Shown one piece after another: positions 35,801 to 45,740 of a DNA stretch of 64,000 bases. Below the pieces are notes generated by a model. The model was not told the DNA's origin. It saw only the letters and a list, made by a program, of their open reading frames with translations, and did not search any database. The first letter of the stretch is position 1; every line of letters begins with the position of its first letter. A program made the position numbers and the translations under genes. Location: positions 16,029,234 through 16,093,233 of the forward strand of contig CM037870.1 of NCBI GenBank assembly GCA_021292105.1, given 5' to 3'. This DNA comes from Anadara kagoshimensis. Lineage: Eukaryota; Mollusca; Bivalvia; Arcoida; Arcidae.

Positions 35801-38800
35801 TTTATCAATCTTTGAAAAAAAAACCCCTTAAAAATCACCAAGTATATACACATATCTTAAATAAAGACATGTTTTCTTTAAAAAGATAGGAGCCAGTAAT
35901 AAAACAATAGAAAATAGTATCTGTATCATAATTAATAATGAGTAATAATCTATCCTTAGTGCTTTATGGCTTCATTTGTTGACATAAGGATAAATGACAT
36001 AAGAATGTTTTTAAGTTTTAAAATAGTTTCAAAAATATTCATTTTAAAAATTCTTTTCTTATCAACATACAGATTTGGTTACATGTACTTAGTTTAATGA
36101 TCAATGGATTAAAGTTAAATAATCAATGTTTAAAATCTAATTTTAGCTTCAAGATTTTTAAAAAACTACATGGCTTAATATTTTTGCAAAAATTTTAGAA
36201 ACTATAACAAAACTTGTCCCCAAAATACGAAAAAAGTGGCCTTTATAGACAGGTTCATGAGCCATTTTGTACAAAAATAGGGTGGCCTCTGGCTCAGTTG
36301 AACAGTGGCCCTTATATAGAGGTTAAATAAAGAGTAAAATGGCTCGGGAGGAATTGAAAGTGCCCTTTATAGACAGGTGGCCCTTATATAGAGGTGGCCT
36401 TTAACACAGGTTGGACTGTATATATATAATAATAATAATAATGACAGTTTGCTAGTACGTTCATGACTATGACTATGATAGCAATCTTCAGGCGAATATG
36501 ATGTTTCATCACTTGATGAAAGAAGAAATTCTATGATGTTTTGGAACATTTGCTTTGTTCTAAATCTCTGAAAATATTTTGCCAAAGGACAGCAGTTTTT
36601 GTGTGTGAAATATAAAAGGGGGTACTTTGTGTCTTCGCGTGGAAGCACGTGGCCTAGTGGTTAAGGCGTTGGACTCATGATTCGAAGGTCGTGGGTTCGA
36701 TCCCTGGACCGGGTGATGTGTTGTGTCCTTGAGCAAGACACTTAATTTCGCGTTGTTCCAGTTCACTCAGCTGAAAAATAAATGAGTACCAGCAAAAACG
36801 CTGGGGGTTAACCCTGCGATGGACCAGCGTCCCATTCAGGGGAGAGTCTTGTACTCTCAGTCGCTTAACGCCACCGAAACCGGGATAAGCTCCGGCCTGA
36901 TGGGCCTAATGGCTCGGGACAGACTTTAACTTTAACTTTGTGTCTTTTGCCATTTAATTGCCTCAAATTTACATAGGTTTCATGTAGTGGTGTGCAACCT
37001 TTAAGTAACTATTAAGCAAATCATTCACAAAAATGACAAAATTTGTTAGACCTGAAAAAACCCTTACCATGCTTTAAACTATATTTATTTTTTAAGGACG
37101 TAGAAATTTTTCAGTTTGAAGTGAAATTGAAAATTTTTAGAGTGTGCAGACTTTTTGAGCAAAGACTGGCATTTTACATTAAGTCACTTCCTACTGAAAT
37201 ATTGTCGCTAGAAACAATATGGTTTTGCGCTATGTATGAGTGTGTGAATGGCGTACTAATAATTTTTGTAAAATGTGTTAAAAAATGGAAAAAATGGTTT
37301 TGCACCTATACTCACCATAAGGAGTTCACCTCCTATTTTTATATCTATTTTCCATGGACAACTAAAAATTGTCTCATATAAACCCCCAGCGTATGTTTTT
37401 ATACAAACAGATTTATCAACAAGAAGAAAATGTATTTTTCTTTTCATGTTTCCACCTAAATAACTTCTTTTAAATGTTATCTTATAATAAAAATCTCCTA
37501 GGCATAACTCGTGTAACTGTGGAACTCTTGGCAGTATTCTATCAACAGTCATTTCAACTACAAAACACAATAATATGGTATTACTGGCAAATTTTCTAAA
37601 TAAATAAGTTTTCATTCTTGGCCACTCGTATGTTTGAGGTCGTGAGTTCCATTCCTTGGACGGGTCTGATCAACACTTGAAAATATATAGTGACTGTTCT
37701 TTCGCCGAGCACTCAACATCTAGAAATGAAAGCCATGGGGTCCTTTGATTGAGACCTTAAAACAGATGCTTCTGTACGGCATGCAAAGGTAAAAATTTCT
37801 GACACTTAACCTTCATCCAGTAACGTCTCGGTCTAAGTGATGTATTCTTAACTGGGGCTTAAAACCCCATTCAATCGACCATTCCTCGAAACGGATATCG
37901 ATGCTAATTTCTCAATAATTTGTAATAAATATTAATGATCAAAGCGGTCCGGTTTTTATGACCCACCTTGTACATGGTAAATCGCTAAATTCTTCGAGAT
38001 GCTCTATTTTCGTGTCAATTCGCAAGAATAACAACTTGTGCAAATAAAACCTTTTGCAAATATCCAATTATAATTTTGTACAACGAAGCAGGCTGCTTGC
38101 AAATAAATTGTTAACTCAGGGATATCACAAGCCTAGGCTTATCAAGGCCCCCAAAAAGTGTTATGGCCGTAATCAGAGTATTGTTGATAAGTTTGATGTC
38201 TCTGTATCCAGAATTGCCCTGAATATATTTTACGTCCCATAGTTCCATGTTTCTTTCACACAATTTTGATTTCACACGTGGCGGGTGTAGCTAGTTAAAC
38301 AGGGGGTGCTTTCCCTTTCGGAGCACCCGGCCTCGCTTCCCTGGTGAGAGTTCAAGTGTCTACCGTGACTTGTAGATTACGATTCGGACATGGATTAATA
38401 TGATTGTTTTTGATTAAGTACTTAACAATAAAAATCATCGAATAACTTGAAATGTCGTTACTCGTGAGACGAAAATTTTCTGTTTAAATTATAATCCATT
38501 ACCCTGTTGTTTATATTTTTGTAGCCAATGGATCCAGACATGTATATCATTTTAAGAGTCAAAATTGCTTTAGTAGATGCATTCAAGATCAAGTGATTTT
38601 CTGTAGAATTGACTACCAAATTAATTCCCACAACAACTCTTTTCTTTGGCCATGGTACCGTCCAATTTCCTGACTCATCACAACTAAGTGTCTACAAAAG
38701 AAAAAAAAAACATTCATATATAAAAAAAAAACATACTACATGTAATTCATATCCTAATCAAAGTCCCTAAGCAAAGTAAACACTTTGAAGGAAGTTAGGT

Positions 38801-41800
38801 TAAACAAGTGATCTTCCACCAAGAAAGTGAGGCCGGATGCTCCGGAAGGGTAATCACCTGTTTAACTAGCTACATCTGTCATGTGTGTAATAAAAAATGG
38901 TGAAATAAAAAATAACATGGAAACAATGAGACATCAAATTTATCCTGGGTAATTTCGGTTAAGAGACAAACGTACTTGTCAACAATAATGTGACGATGGC
39001 CACTAAACATTTTGAGGGCCATGATAAGCCTAGGCCTGCAATATCCTTGCGTCAACAATTTATTTGTAAGCAGCTTGCTTCGTTGTATAAAGTTCCCGTA
39101 GTTGGAACAAGTTCTACCACTGCGTATTACTTATAAAACAAATGCAGCATAAGCAACAGAAGCAAGTACATTGCTGCATAGAAAAGGAGTTGAGTAATGG
39201 TTTTTAACGTCCAAGTCAAGAATATTTTACTTATATCGAGACGTCGCCAGCTAGTAGTGACTGTTCTTTCGCCAAGCACTCGGCATTACGAAATAAAAGT
39301 CACAGTTCTTTCGGATGGGAACTTAAAATAAACGAGGTCCCGTGTCACGGTGGGCTTGTCACGCTAAAGAACCATGTTGTATAATGCCATCAGCGCAACG
39401 CACGGGCAAATTTCTGCATTTTTGCTTATAGCTGGCGACGTCTCGATATAAGTGAAATATTATTGACTGGGACGTTAAACACCATTACCCAACTCAACTC
39501 ATCTAGTAATTACTGAATTTTGAAAGAAAAACGCAAATTAGAGTCACTTAAAGGCATTACTTTATTTGGTTCCGTAAAGATCATGAGGGTAAAAGTAAAT
39601 TTATTTCGTATTTTCCAAATAGTATTTCGTAGTTTCACAATAATTATTTCGAATCTTCAATTAGTATTTCGTATGATCGAAATAGTTTTTCCTATATCCA
39701 AAATAGTATTTCGTATATTCGCAATAGTTATATTGTATTTTCAAGATAGGTATTTCGAATTTTAGAAATAATATCATGTATATAGTATAGTAAAGTTGTA
39801 TAGTATTTTCGCAATAGTATTTCGTATATCCAAAATAGTATTTCGCATATCAAATAGTTTTTCGTAAAAAGTTGTATAGTATTTTCGCAATAGTATTTCG
39901 TATATCCAAAATAGTATTTCGCATATTCAAAATAGTTTTTCGTATATCCTTAAACATATTTTGTATACATGTATTTGCAATAGTTATTTCGATTTATATA
40001 TAGACACAGAGTTTCGTATAATCACAATAGTTGTATGGTATTTTTGAATAAGTACATGTATATCCAAAATAGTATTTCGTATATTAAAAATAGTTATTTC
40101 GAATTTCCGAAAAGGTATTCTGTATATTCATAATGGTTGTATAGTATTTTCAAAATAGTATTTTGTATATTCACAATATTTTGAATTTCGATTTAGTTTT
40201 TCTTATATCCAAAGTAGTTATCCAAAGTAGCCACCCATTAAACGGTCTGCCACAAGTGTAATAACGTTTGGTTAAATGTTGCTTAACGTCGCATCAGCAA
40301 TTTTTCAGCTATTCGCGACGAGAACTGTTTTATTAATCTCTATGGATTAATCTATGAACAATTTCGTGTACGCATGTGAAGTGCGAGTGTGTTGTATGAT
40401 GTGCTTTGTACTAACGCGCACTCAAGGCGACATTAACGTGCTAGCTCACAGAATCAGTATACCGCAGACAAGCCTACCACTCCCCCAGTCCATTATACTG
40501 ATACCAGGTGAACCAGTAAAGGCCAGCGGCTAGGAAAATTCACTTTCCCACATATGGTCTGAGCAGGACTCGAGCTCACAGCGGTGAGAGTTGTAGACTG
40601 ACCTCTTATCCGTTAAGCCAATAAAGATTTACTTAATACATTACCTTGACGGGTTTTCCCACTTTGCCAACTTTGAAATAAATGCTGGAAAATGCTCTAC
40701 ATTTTTCAGATTTAGAAATATTATTCGTTTCAAAAGCTATCTGTAGACCGCCAGCTGCCCAACCATACATATCAAGGTCATATATACAACTGTTTCCAAC
40801 AATGTCCTTGAAATCCCTTCCATTTTGTGAAATCCGAAGTATCTTTTTGGAATAACCTGACTCTATTGTTACAGCCGGCTTGCAGGGGTTTTTAATTAAA
40901 CCTGAAATATGAACAAACAAACTCAGTGATTAGAATGCGGTCTATATAAACTACAGTACTGTCGAAAGTTTAACGCTCAGCTAAAGAATAAGTACCGATT
41001 CGGCAGTTCATTTTGTCCCCCCCCCCCGTTATCTATATCTTGGTAGCTGCTATACAGTAAAGACCTGTCGAAAGTTTAACACTGAGCTAGAGTATTAGTG
41101 CCAAATAAGCCAGTCATCATCTGGACTGCTCGTTAGCTAGATCTCGACAGCCTTTTCGCCCCCCCCCCCGGCCGGGTCTGACCCAAGACTTATAAGTGGG
41201 TAGTGACTGTTCTTTCGCCAAGCACTCGGCATTACGAAATGACGGTCACGGTTCTTTCGGATGGGAACTTAAAATAAACGAGGTCCCGTGTCTTGGTAGG
41301 CTTGGCACGATAAAGAACCCTGCTGTATAATGCCATAAGCGCAACGCACAGGCAAAATTTCTGCACCTTCGCCTATAGCTGGCGACGTCTCGATATAAGT
41401 GAAATATTCTTGACTGTGACGTTAAACACCATTACTCAACTCAACTCGTTTTTCGGTCACAAGCTAATCGATATCTTGGCCACTCGACAGCCATTTTGTA
41501 CGTTCTGTGTTAAACTTTAGACAGGTCTGTATTGTATATCTTCCGGTAGGTTTTCGATTATCTCAATCACTCAACAGCCGGGCTTCGACTCTTTCTCGTT
41601 AGATCAGCGTTAAACTTTCGACGAGTCTGTACTGTAGGTTCAGTATAGTCCTGTCGACAGATATGGACAGCTACAAGACACACCTGTCGACAGATATGGA
41701 CAGCTACAGTGCAGACCTGTCGACAAATATGGACAGCTACAGTACAGACCTGTCGAAAGTTTAACAATGAGCTAACGATAAGGAGTCCAAGTTCAGTAGC

Positions 41801-43197
41801 CGAGTGACATAGATATGATAGACAGTGGCAGGAAAGCTGTAAATATCGGCACTGATTTGTAGGTGTTAAACTTTCGACAGGTCTGTACTGTGTATACCAA
41901 AAAGTTACCGAGAGGTAGATATCAGCTGCCAAAAAGCTACTGAGAGATAGCTAACGAGGAGCCAATATGAACTGTCGAAATTTGTTAGCTTAGTGTTAAA
42001 CGTTTGAAAGGTCAGTACTGTACTTTCGGAAAAAATCATAGCATTATTACTGCAACTTTCAACTTTATAAAATTACTGTAGAAGCCACTCTGTTTGTGAC
42101 AGTAAAATGTTCTTTATTTCCATAGAAAATCAAATAAATTTGAATAAAGATTGATATTTTTCATTTACTTGTATCAAGTCGTAACAGAAAACTTCTGTAT
42201 GCGCATCCGTGAATAGCGTAGAATATTTCTGCACACAGCAAAACGTTGGCGCTATGGGGATTTAACATGTTGAAAATGGCGGACCCTGTTGTGCATATGA
42301 CGTAAAATGTCAACAAGTACATCACTTCCGGTGTAAATATCGTTATTTTCACCATGTAAAATCCCCGTAGTGCCAACATTTTCCTTTCTACAGAAATACG
42401 TTCTGACAATCGCGGATGCGCATACAGATTTTCTGTTACGACTAGGTACAAGTCGGTGAATAATATCAATTTTTATTTAGATTTATTTGATTTTCTATGG
42501 AAAAGAGCGTAACTTCACTGTCACAAACAGACTGGCTCTGAGAGTAATCATGACTGTTTTCCAAATTTACGGGCAGGTAAAATTTAAACCTGATCAAATG
42601 TTCTGTTAAAAGACATATTGGATGCATAATGGGGTTATCCAGCAACAAGGAAAATAATTTTTGCACTAATGCATTACCGGAGGGCCGGGGTTAGGATGTC
42701 TGGCTCTCTTGGAAGGGATAGTTCTTATATTATAATCATGATTATATTATAATGATAAATCATAAACAAAAATACCAGTCCATGCACATATCACAATCCC
42801 AAAAAGCAAAGTAAAAACTTTGAATCCTGGCAAAAATTAAAACACCTGAACTTCTCCCAGTGAATGAATCTGGTTGATCCGGAAGAGTAAGCACCTCCTG
42901 TCAAGCTAGCTATACCAGCGACGGGTAAAGATAAAATTGAATCGAAAGAAGGAAAGGGTGGAATTATTGGAGTCACTCTTCAACTGAAAAGCTTCAAAGG
43001 TACTCCAATAGTAGGAAGAATATAAAAGAAGACGCAGATTTACAATCATATGCTTTAATAAATAAATTCTGAATTAAAAAAAAAATTAAGATATATAAAA
43101 AATAATAATTACCGGCTCCATTAGTATAAAGAATCAAATCTAACATAAAACAAAGAAAGGATATTTGTTTTATGTTCAGGTCCACTCTGTCTTTCAT
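32621..43197 (-). CDS. Gene C: PPxY-tailed membrane protein, full exon set, two out-of-phase junctions
   Basis: Seven exons on the minus strand: 43197-43113, 40901-40645, 38691-38503, 37557-37316, 35491-35290, 34351-34149 and 32892-32621. Together about 1,450 coding bases, or roughly 483 residues if the frame is kept. It supplies the signal peptide missing from B. The rest follows the family plan: two ectodomain modules, a poly-Thr stalk, a transmembrane helix, and a tail with PPPNY, APPDY and PPPSYEEAL (three PPxY motifs). Every exon is open and well conserved. However, exon 38691-38503 is one base short of the phase needed by the next exon, and exon 34351-34149 starts one base short. Either this is a young pseudogene, or the sequence has single-base deletions, or unusual splice sites are used. 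Gene B converges on it from the other side. Confidence 0.75.
32965..34000 (+). repeat. Three forward family 1 copies in the last gene C intron
   Basis: Copies at 32965-33290, 33365-33560 and 33765-34000. The third (AGGGGGTGCTTACCCTTCCG) and first are the best preserved. Confidence 0.75.
34149..34351 (-). CDS. Gene C transmembrane exon, one base short at its 5' end
   Basis: Acceptor TATTATTACAG then T AAG TAC; the paralogues have two bases before the first codon, here only one. The frame with the helix (IYIPIIGLLVFIFAFICGAS, then RSHRRH) continues to donor GTTTGT in the conserved context. Confidence 0.65.
34471..34630. mobile_element. MITE-C, full copy
   Basis: CAGTCAAACCTGTCCATAAA to CAGGTTGGACTG, flanked by TA. 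In the gene C intron before the transmembrane exon. Confidence 0.8.
35006..35193. mobile_element. Foldback MITE, about 188 bp
   Basis: Arms ACCACGCCCACAATGTTCCG-ACAAA and the inverse (TTTGTCGGAACATTGTGGGC) around a ~100-bp loop holding a TGACGTCA site. About 90 bp from a gene C exon. Confidence 0.75.
35290..35491 (-). CDS. Gene C ectodomain module 2, second exon with poly-Thr stalk
   Basis: Acceptor AATTGTTGTAG; donor GTACAT. Encodes VLDCNHITKYWCLPESWIKK and YRSFSCPI followed by an uninterrupted Thr tract from an ACC/ACT microsatellite. Such stalks are commonly O-glycosylated (family-general inference). Confidence 0.85.
35553..36418. mobile_element. Long MITE-C relative, 866 bp
   Basis: Ends CAGTCTAACCTGTCTATAAG and CACAGGTTGGACTG, flanked by TA. 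It is five times longer than the usual copy, with AT-rich interior and extra GTGGCCCTTATATAGAGG units near the right end. No transposase ORF seen. Confidence 0.7.
36647..36944 (+). mobile_element. SINE-2 copy, tRNA-derived
   Basis: Head GTGGCCTAGTGGTTAAGGCG then GGTCGTGGGTTCGATCCC (intact A and B boxes), body with TCCTTGAGCAAGACAC and GGGGAGAGTCTTGTACTC, tail of ACTTTA repeats. Different family from SINE-1. Confidence 0.85.
37316..37557 (-). CDS. Gene C ectodomain module 2, first exon
   Basis: Acceptor GTGTTTTGTAG; donor GTGAGT. Encodes LHELCLGDFYYKITF, then SVCIKTY, FSCPWKIDIKIGGELLM. Clear counterpart of 1-168 and 14827-15071. Confidence 0.85.
37616..37885 (+). mobile_element. SINE-1 copy, forward, head lacking
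   Basis: GGTCGTGAGTTCCATTCC, TAGTGACTGTTCTTTCGCC and tail TAACGTCTCGGTCTAAGTG. Ends 60 bp above the start of a gene C exon on the other strand. Confidence 0.7.
38085..38415 (+). repeat. Family 1 forward copy beside gene C exon 38503-38691
   Basis: Near full length, from GCTTGCAAATAAATTGTT to GACATGGATTAATATGATTG; lies downstream of the exon in gene C orientation. Confidence 0.8.
38503..38691 (-). CDS. Gene C ectodomain module 1, second exon, one base short
   Basis: Acceptor CTTTTGTAG; the only nearby in-frame donor is AGG/GTAATG. Encodes LSCDESGNWTVPWPKKRVVV and sequons NST and NAST. Length is 189 nt against 190 in gene B, so it ends in phase 0 while the next exon expects phase 1. Bracketed by inverted dispersed repeats at 38715-39095 and 38085-38415. 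Confidence 0.7.
38715..39095 (-). repeat. Family 1 reverse copy on the other side of the same exon
   Basis: From ACATACTACATGTAATTC to GCAGCTTGCTTCGTTGTAT. With 38085-38415 it forms an inverted pair around the exon, matching the gene B arrangement. Confidence 0.8.
39190..39502. mobile_element. SINE-1 inverted fusion
   Basis: A reverse SINE-1 tail (39190-39254, GAGTTGAGTAATGG start) abuts a forward SINE-1 body and tail (39255-39502), giving complementary ends of about 60 bp. Confidence 0.75.
39560..40230 (+). repeat. Degenerate ~21-bp tandem array
   Basis: Unit around ATAGTATTTCGTATATCCAA with many variants and a 50-bp higher-order duplicate near 39790-39950. Followed at 40276-40315 by a single unit of the 36-bp array of 8325-9115. 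Confidence 0.8.
40540..40620 (-). mobile_element. tRNA-like SINE head, other family
   Basis: On minus: TGGCTTAACGGATAAGAGG then GAGCTCGAGTCCTGC, an A and B box pair. The B-box spacing fits a tRNA but no intact acceptor stem is evident, so a SINE head is more likely. It lies right next to a gene C exon donor. Confidence 0.5.
40645..40901 (-). CDS. Gene C ectodomain module 1, first exon
   Basis: Acceptor CATATTTCAG just above 40901; donor GTAATG below 40645. Contains NPCKPAV, GNSCIYDLD and KCRAFSSIYFKVGK. Same phases as the B exon 10743-11002. Confidence 0.8.
40955..41640. mobile_element. MITE-B copies with a SINE-1 insertion
   Basis: MITE-B starts CAGTACAGACCTGTCGAAAG and ends with the inverse, flanked by TA. 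A partial copy at 40955-41050; a full copy 41055-41534 interrupted by a headless SINE-1 (41165-41449) next to a C run; a 3' half at 41541-41634. Confidence 0.75.
41641..41739 (+). repeat. 33-bp minisatellite grown from a MITE-B 5' end
   Basis: Three exact-length units at 41641, 41674 and 41707, each CAGT-x-CAG-x-CCTGTCGACAGATATGGACAGCTA-like. The next 33-bp step (41740) is the real 5' terminus of a MITE-B copy. Confidence 0.85.
41740..42021. mobile_element. MITE-B full copy and a partial copy
   Basis: Full copy 41740-41890 with both termini; a second 3' half 41891-42021 ends GTTTGAAAGGTCAGTACTG. Confidence 0.75.
42070..42535. mobile_element. Foldback element, about 465 bp
   Basis: Arms: CTGTTTGTGACAGT at 42090 against ACTGTCACAAACAG near 42528, TTTCCATAGAAAATCAAATA against its inverse, and further paired segments (CTTCTGTATGCGCATCCG). 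ORFs here read through the arms and are not genes. Confidence 0.75.
42755..42990 (-). repeat. Family 1 reverse copy in first gene C intron
   Basis: AATACCAGTCCATGCACATA through GTAAGCACCTCCTGTCAAGC; ends about 120 bp from the signal-peptide exon. Confidence 0.7.
43113..43197 (-). CDS. Gene C signal-peptide exon
   Basis: ATG at 43197-43195, donor GTAATT after 43113. Encodes MKDRVDLN, then a hydrophobic run (core ISFLCFMLDLILY) and TNGA, typical of a cleaved signal peptide. It ends phase 1 with G, joining in frame to the GT TTA ATT start of exon 40901-40645. Confidence 0.65.
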
Positions 43198-43436
43198 TTT
43201 TTTCTCCAGGAATTGTTGTGTACCAGTTTCTTTTAGTTAACACCCACAACAAATATTTAGATCTGAAATATACAATAGGGTACCATTTTTTTAAAACACT
43301 CCCCGAAAATATTTAAATCTGAAATATACAAAATCATGAATATGTTTCTAAACACTCGCCGAAAAACGCAGCCAAACTTCAAGATTTTTTGGTTACCTAA
43401 ATACAATTGATGAATTCAGATCCCCGGGGTCAACAT

Positions 43437-43772
43437 GTTGAGTATATGTGGTTAACGTCCCAGTCAAGAAAATTTAACTTATATCGAGACGTCGTCAGCT
43501 TTAATCGAAGGTACAGAAATTTTGCCTAAGTGTTGCGCGGATGACATTATATAGCTGGGTTCTTTATTGTTCCACGAATACCGTGACACGGAACCTTCTT
43601 CATTTAAGTTCTAAATCGAAAGAACCGTGACTTTCATCTCGAAAATGCCGTGCTTGGCAAAAGAACAGTCACTATCCACTTTCAAGTCTTTGGTCAGACC
43701 CGGTCAGGGTTAGAACCCACGATCTCAAACTTACGGAGAGAACACTCTACTAACTGAGCTGCCGCAGTGGGA
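43437..43772 (-). mobile_element. SINE-1 copy, reverse, full length
   Basis: Tail at left (GTTAACGTCCCAGTCAAG, CTTATATCGAGACGTCGTC), head at right (ACTCTACTAACTGAGCTGCC). Upstream of gene C. Confidence 0.85.
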
Positions 43773-43964
43773 AACGTACATGATAAAAAGTTTATAATAT
43801 AATTATTCTGTCATGCGCTTTCTTTGAATTATATTATTTCATAAAAATTCAAAAGTAGCACATGGCAATTCTGATATCACACCCCAAATCAGTCTGTTTC
43901 ACTATTTATTAAGTATCCTTTTATATTACAGGGGACAAAATTTGGGTGGGGTTTTTACAATGAC

Positions 43965-44255
43965 AAATTAAGTTAAACACGTGAACTTCAACCAGGGAAG
44001 TGAGACCGGGTTCTCCGGAAGAATAAGCAAATCTTGTTAATCTAGCTACACCCGCCACGTTAGTAATCAAAGTTGAGATTGAAAGGAACGTGCATAGAAC
44101 TATATGAAATCGAATATATCAAGGGAATTTTGAAGACACTATACTTATCAACAATATAGTGATGACGACCATAAAACATTTTGATGGTCTTGATAAGCCC
44201 ATGCTTGCAATATCTGCTTATTTGTGAGCAGCTTGCTTTGTTGTATAAAGTTCAT
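43965..44255 (-). repeat. Family 1 reverse copy
   Basis: AATTAAGTTAAACACGTGAA through AGCTTGCTTTGTTGTATAAA. Confidence 0.7.
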
Positions 44256-44399
44256 TTCAAATTAAACTAGAAGATTGTGATATGCCTTATACACTCAGGG
44301 ATATTTAAGATTTAAAAAAGTGTGACTTATTGACAAATTAGACATAGGCTGTAACACGCTACCAGTTATTTTCTCTTTTCAATATATATTTTAATGCTA

Positions 44400-44660
44400 T
44401 ATAGTGGTGGCGGACCCGGGTGGTGGGGTGCCGGGGGGGGGGGGGGGGTCGGGTCGGACCCCCTTTATTCCTGTCCATGATATTATATATATTTATGCGT
44501 GTATCACTTGCTCAGATTGCAAGAAATTGCGGGATTTCATGCTTATGTCATGTGCTGATTTTGAATTTTTTTAAATAATGCATTCAAAATCAGCACATGA
44601 CAACTGTGCCAATTTGAATGCATTTTTTAATAAAAATTCAAAATCAGCACATGACACTTA
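44400..44660. repeat. G-run repeat and TGTGCTGATTTTGAA hairpin
   Basis: A GGCGGACCCGGG segment with a 16-base G run (44433-44448) and matching GGACCCCC, then a hairpin (44548-44602, CATGTGCTGATTTTGAATTT) and a third copy of its arm at 44625-44658. Confidence 0.6.
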
Positions 44661-44740
44661 ATTTAAAAGATTTTCTGGGGAAGCATGCGAAAGAGAAAGA
44701 AAGTAAAGTAATGGAAGTTTACTCCCAAAACAAGATTCTT

Positions 44741-44905
44741 TTACATTATTGAGTCGATGAGATCACGGACCATGGTGGAGGAACCCAGATTGCCCCGATG
44801 AAAAGCACCCGGAACTTCGGCAAGTGAACTGACAAACCGTCTGTCCCGATCGGATTCAAACTTAGGCGGTAACAAGCTATTTAGGCAATTCGACCACTGA
44901 GTCCC
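44741..44905 (-). mobile_element. SINE head-like sequence, reverse
   Basis: On minus GGACTCAGTGGTCGAATTGC and TTTGAATCCGATCGGG, a tRNA-like A/B-box pair. Family uncertain. Confidence 0.5.
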
Positions 44906-45029
44906 AATAAATAAAAAGATGCAACATATATCAAAATATAACAAAATTGACCTGTCATTAGGAATATTCATATCCAATGACACATCCCGACTAGATCTAG
45001 TACGTACTATTAGGATAAATAAATAAATA

Positions 45030-45205
45030 AATAATACAGTAAAATGATGTAAGCGAAAAAGTATATGTGTTCCCTATACATAAATGTTCTGGCACATAAG
45101 AAATATTGAAATTAAAGGTCAAGCGCACAGGTCAATGAGTTGTTTTTCTATTCACATATGACAAGGTCGATCGGTCAAGTCAAACTTGTTGAACTAGTCG
45201 CACCT
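45030..45205. mobile_element. Decayed MITE-A end
   Basis: AAGGTCAAGCGCACAGGTCAATGAG followed by TTTTTCTA, and a second weaker inverse; complete element not reconstructable. The following 45205-45735 holds only an AATTATCTCCCTTTAC motif (45644). Confidence 0.5.
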
Positions 45206-45740
45206 GTTGTTGTTTTGTAGATCTGACGGATGAAAATACTCCATCTCCGGACCAAAAATCGGGTGACATCGAATGAGTATCGGACAAAAATTGATAAAAA
45301 TTAACTTAAATTTTCCTATAAGTGTTGTTTTTTTCAATCAACAACACAAACAAGGTCAATATTTGATCAACCAGAGACATATTCAGGAATTAATGGGCGT
45401 TTCTGTCCACTGAACGGTCAACTGGCCAATAAGCTATAAATACCTTACCTATATCAGTTTACGATATGTCGCTGTATCCCTCGACCATTTTTCATGAAAA
45501 TAACATACTCAATATGTGTGTGAAGGAGTGACATTATTGAGAAATATATCCTCATCATTTTTCAAAACACATATATCCTACTGGAAGTACAAAAGATTTC
45601 TTAAAGCTCCATAATTGTAACCTCTGTTAATATGCCCATTTGAATTATCTCCCTTTACAAACTAAACCACTGTTCCGTCCCTTGTCGTGTAACAATTTCC
45701 TGTCACGCGTTGGTACGAATGAATAGGGGATGATGTGCTA

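Noticed and set aside
36647-36720. tRNA gene
   Set aside because: The A and B boxes are good, but the sequence continues into a SINE body and tail and the acceptor stem is not closed; the same reasoning applies to the heads at 9255, 40540 and 62007.
37043-37463. Plus-strand ORFs
   Set aside because: They overlap antisense to the conserved gene C exon 37316-37557, which explains the openness.
41567-41932. 121-codon minus-strand ORF with an 11-residue repeat
   Set aside because: It is produced by the 33-bp MITE-derived array and MITE-B sequence.
42161-42469. 102-codon minus ORF with a hydrophobic stretch, considered as a signal-peptide exon
   Set aside because: It lies inside the 465-bp foldback element; the exon at 43113-43197 gives the correct phase and a better signal peptide.
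44433-44448. G-quadruplex regulatory site
   Set aside because: A plain 16-base G run in a repeat context with no gene nearby; the same for 23604-23619. Homopolymer length may also be a sequencing uncertainty.
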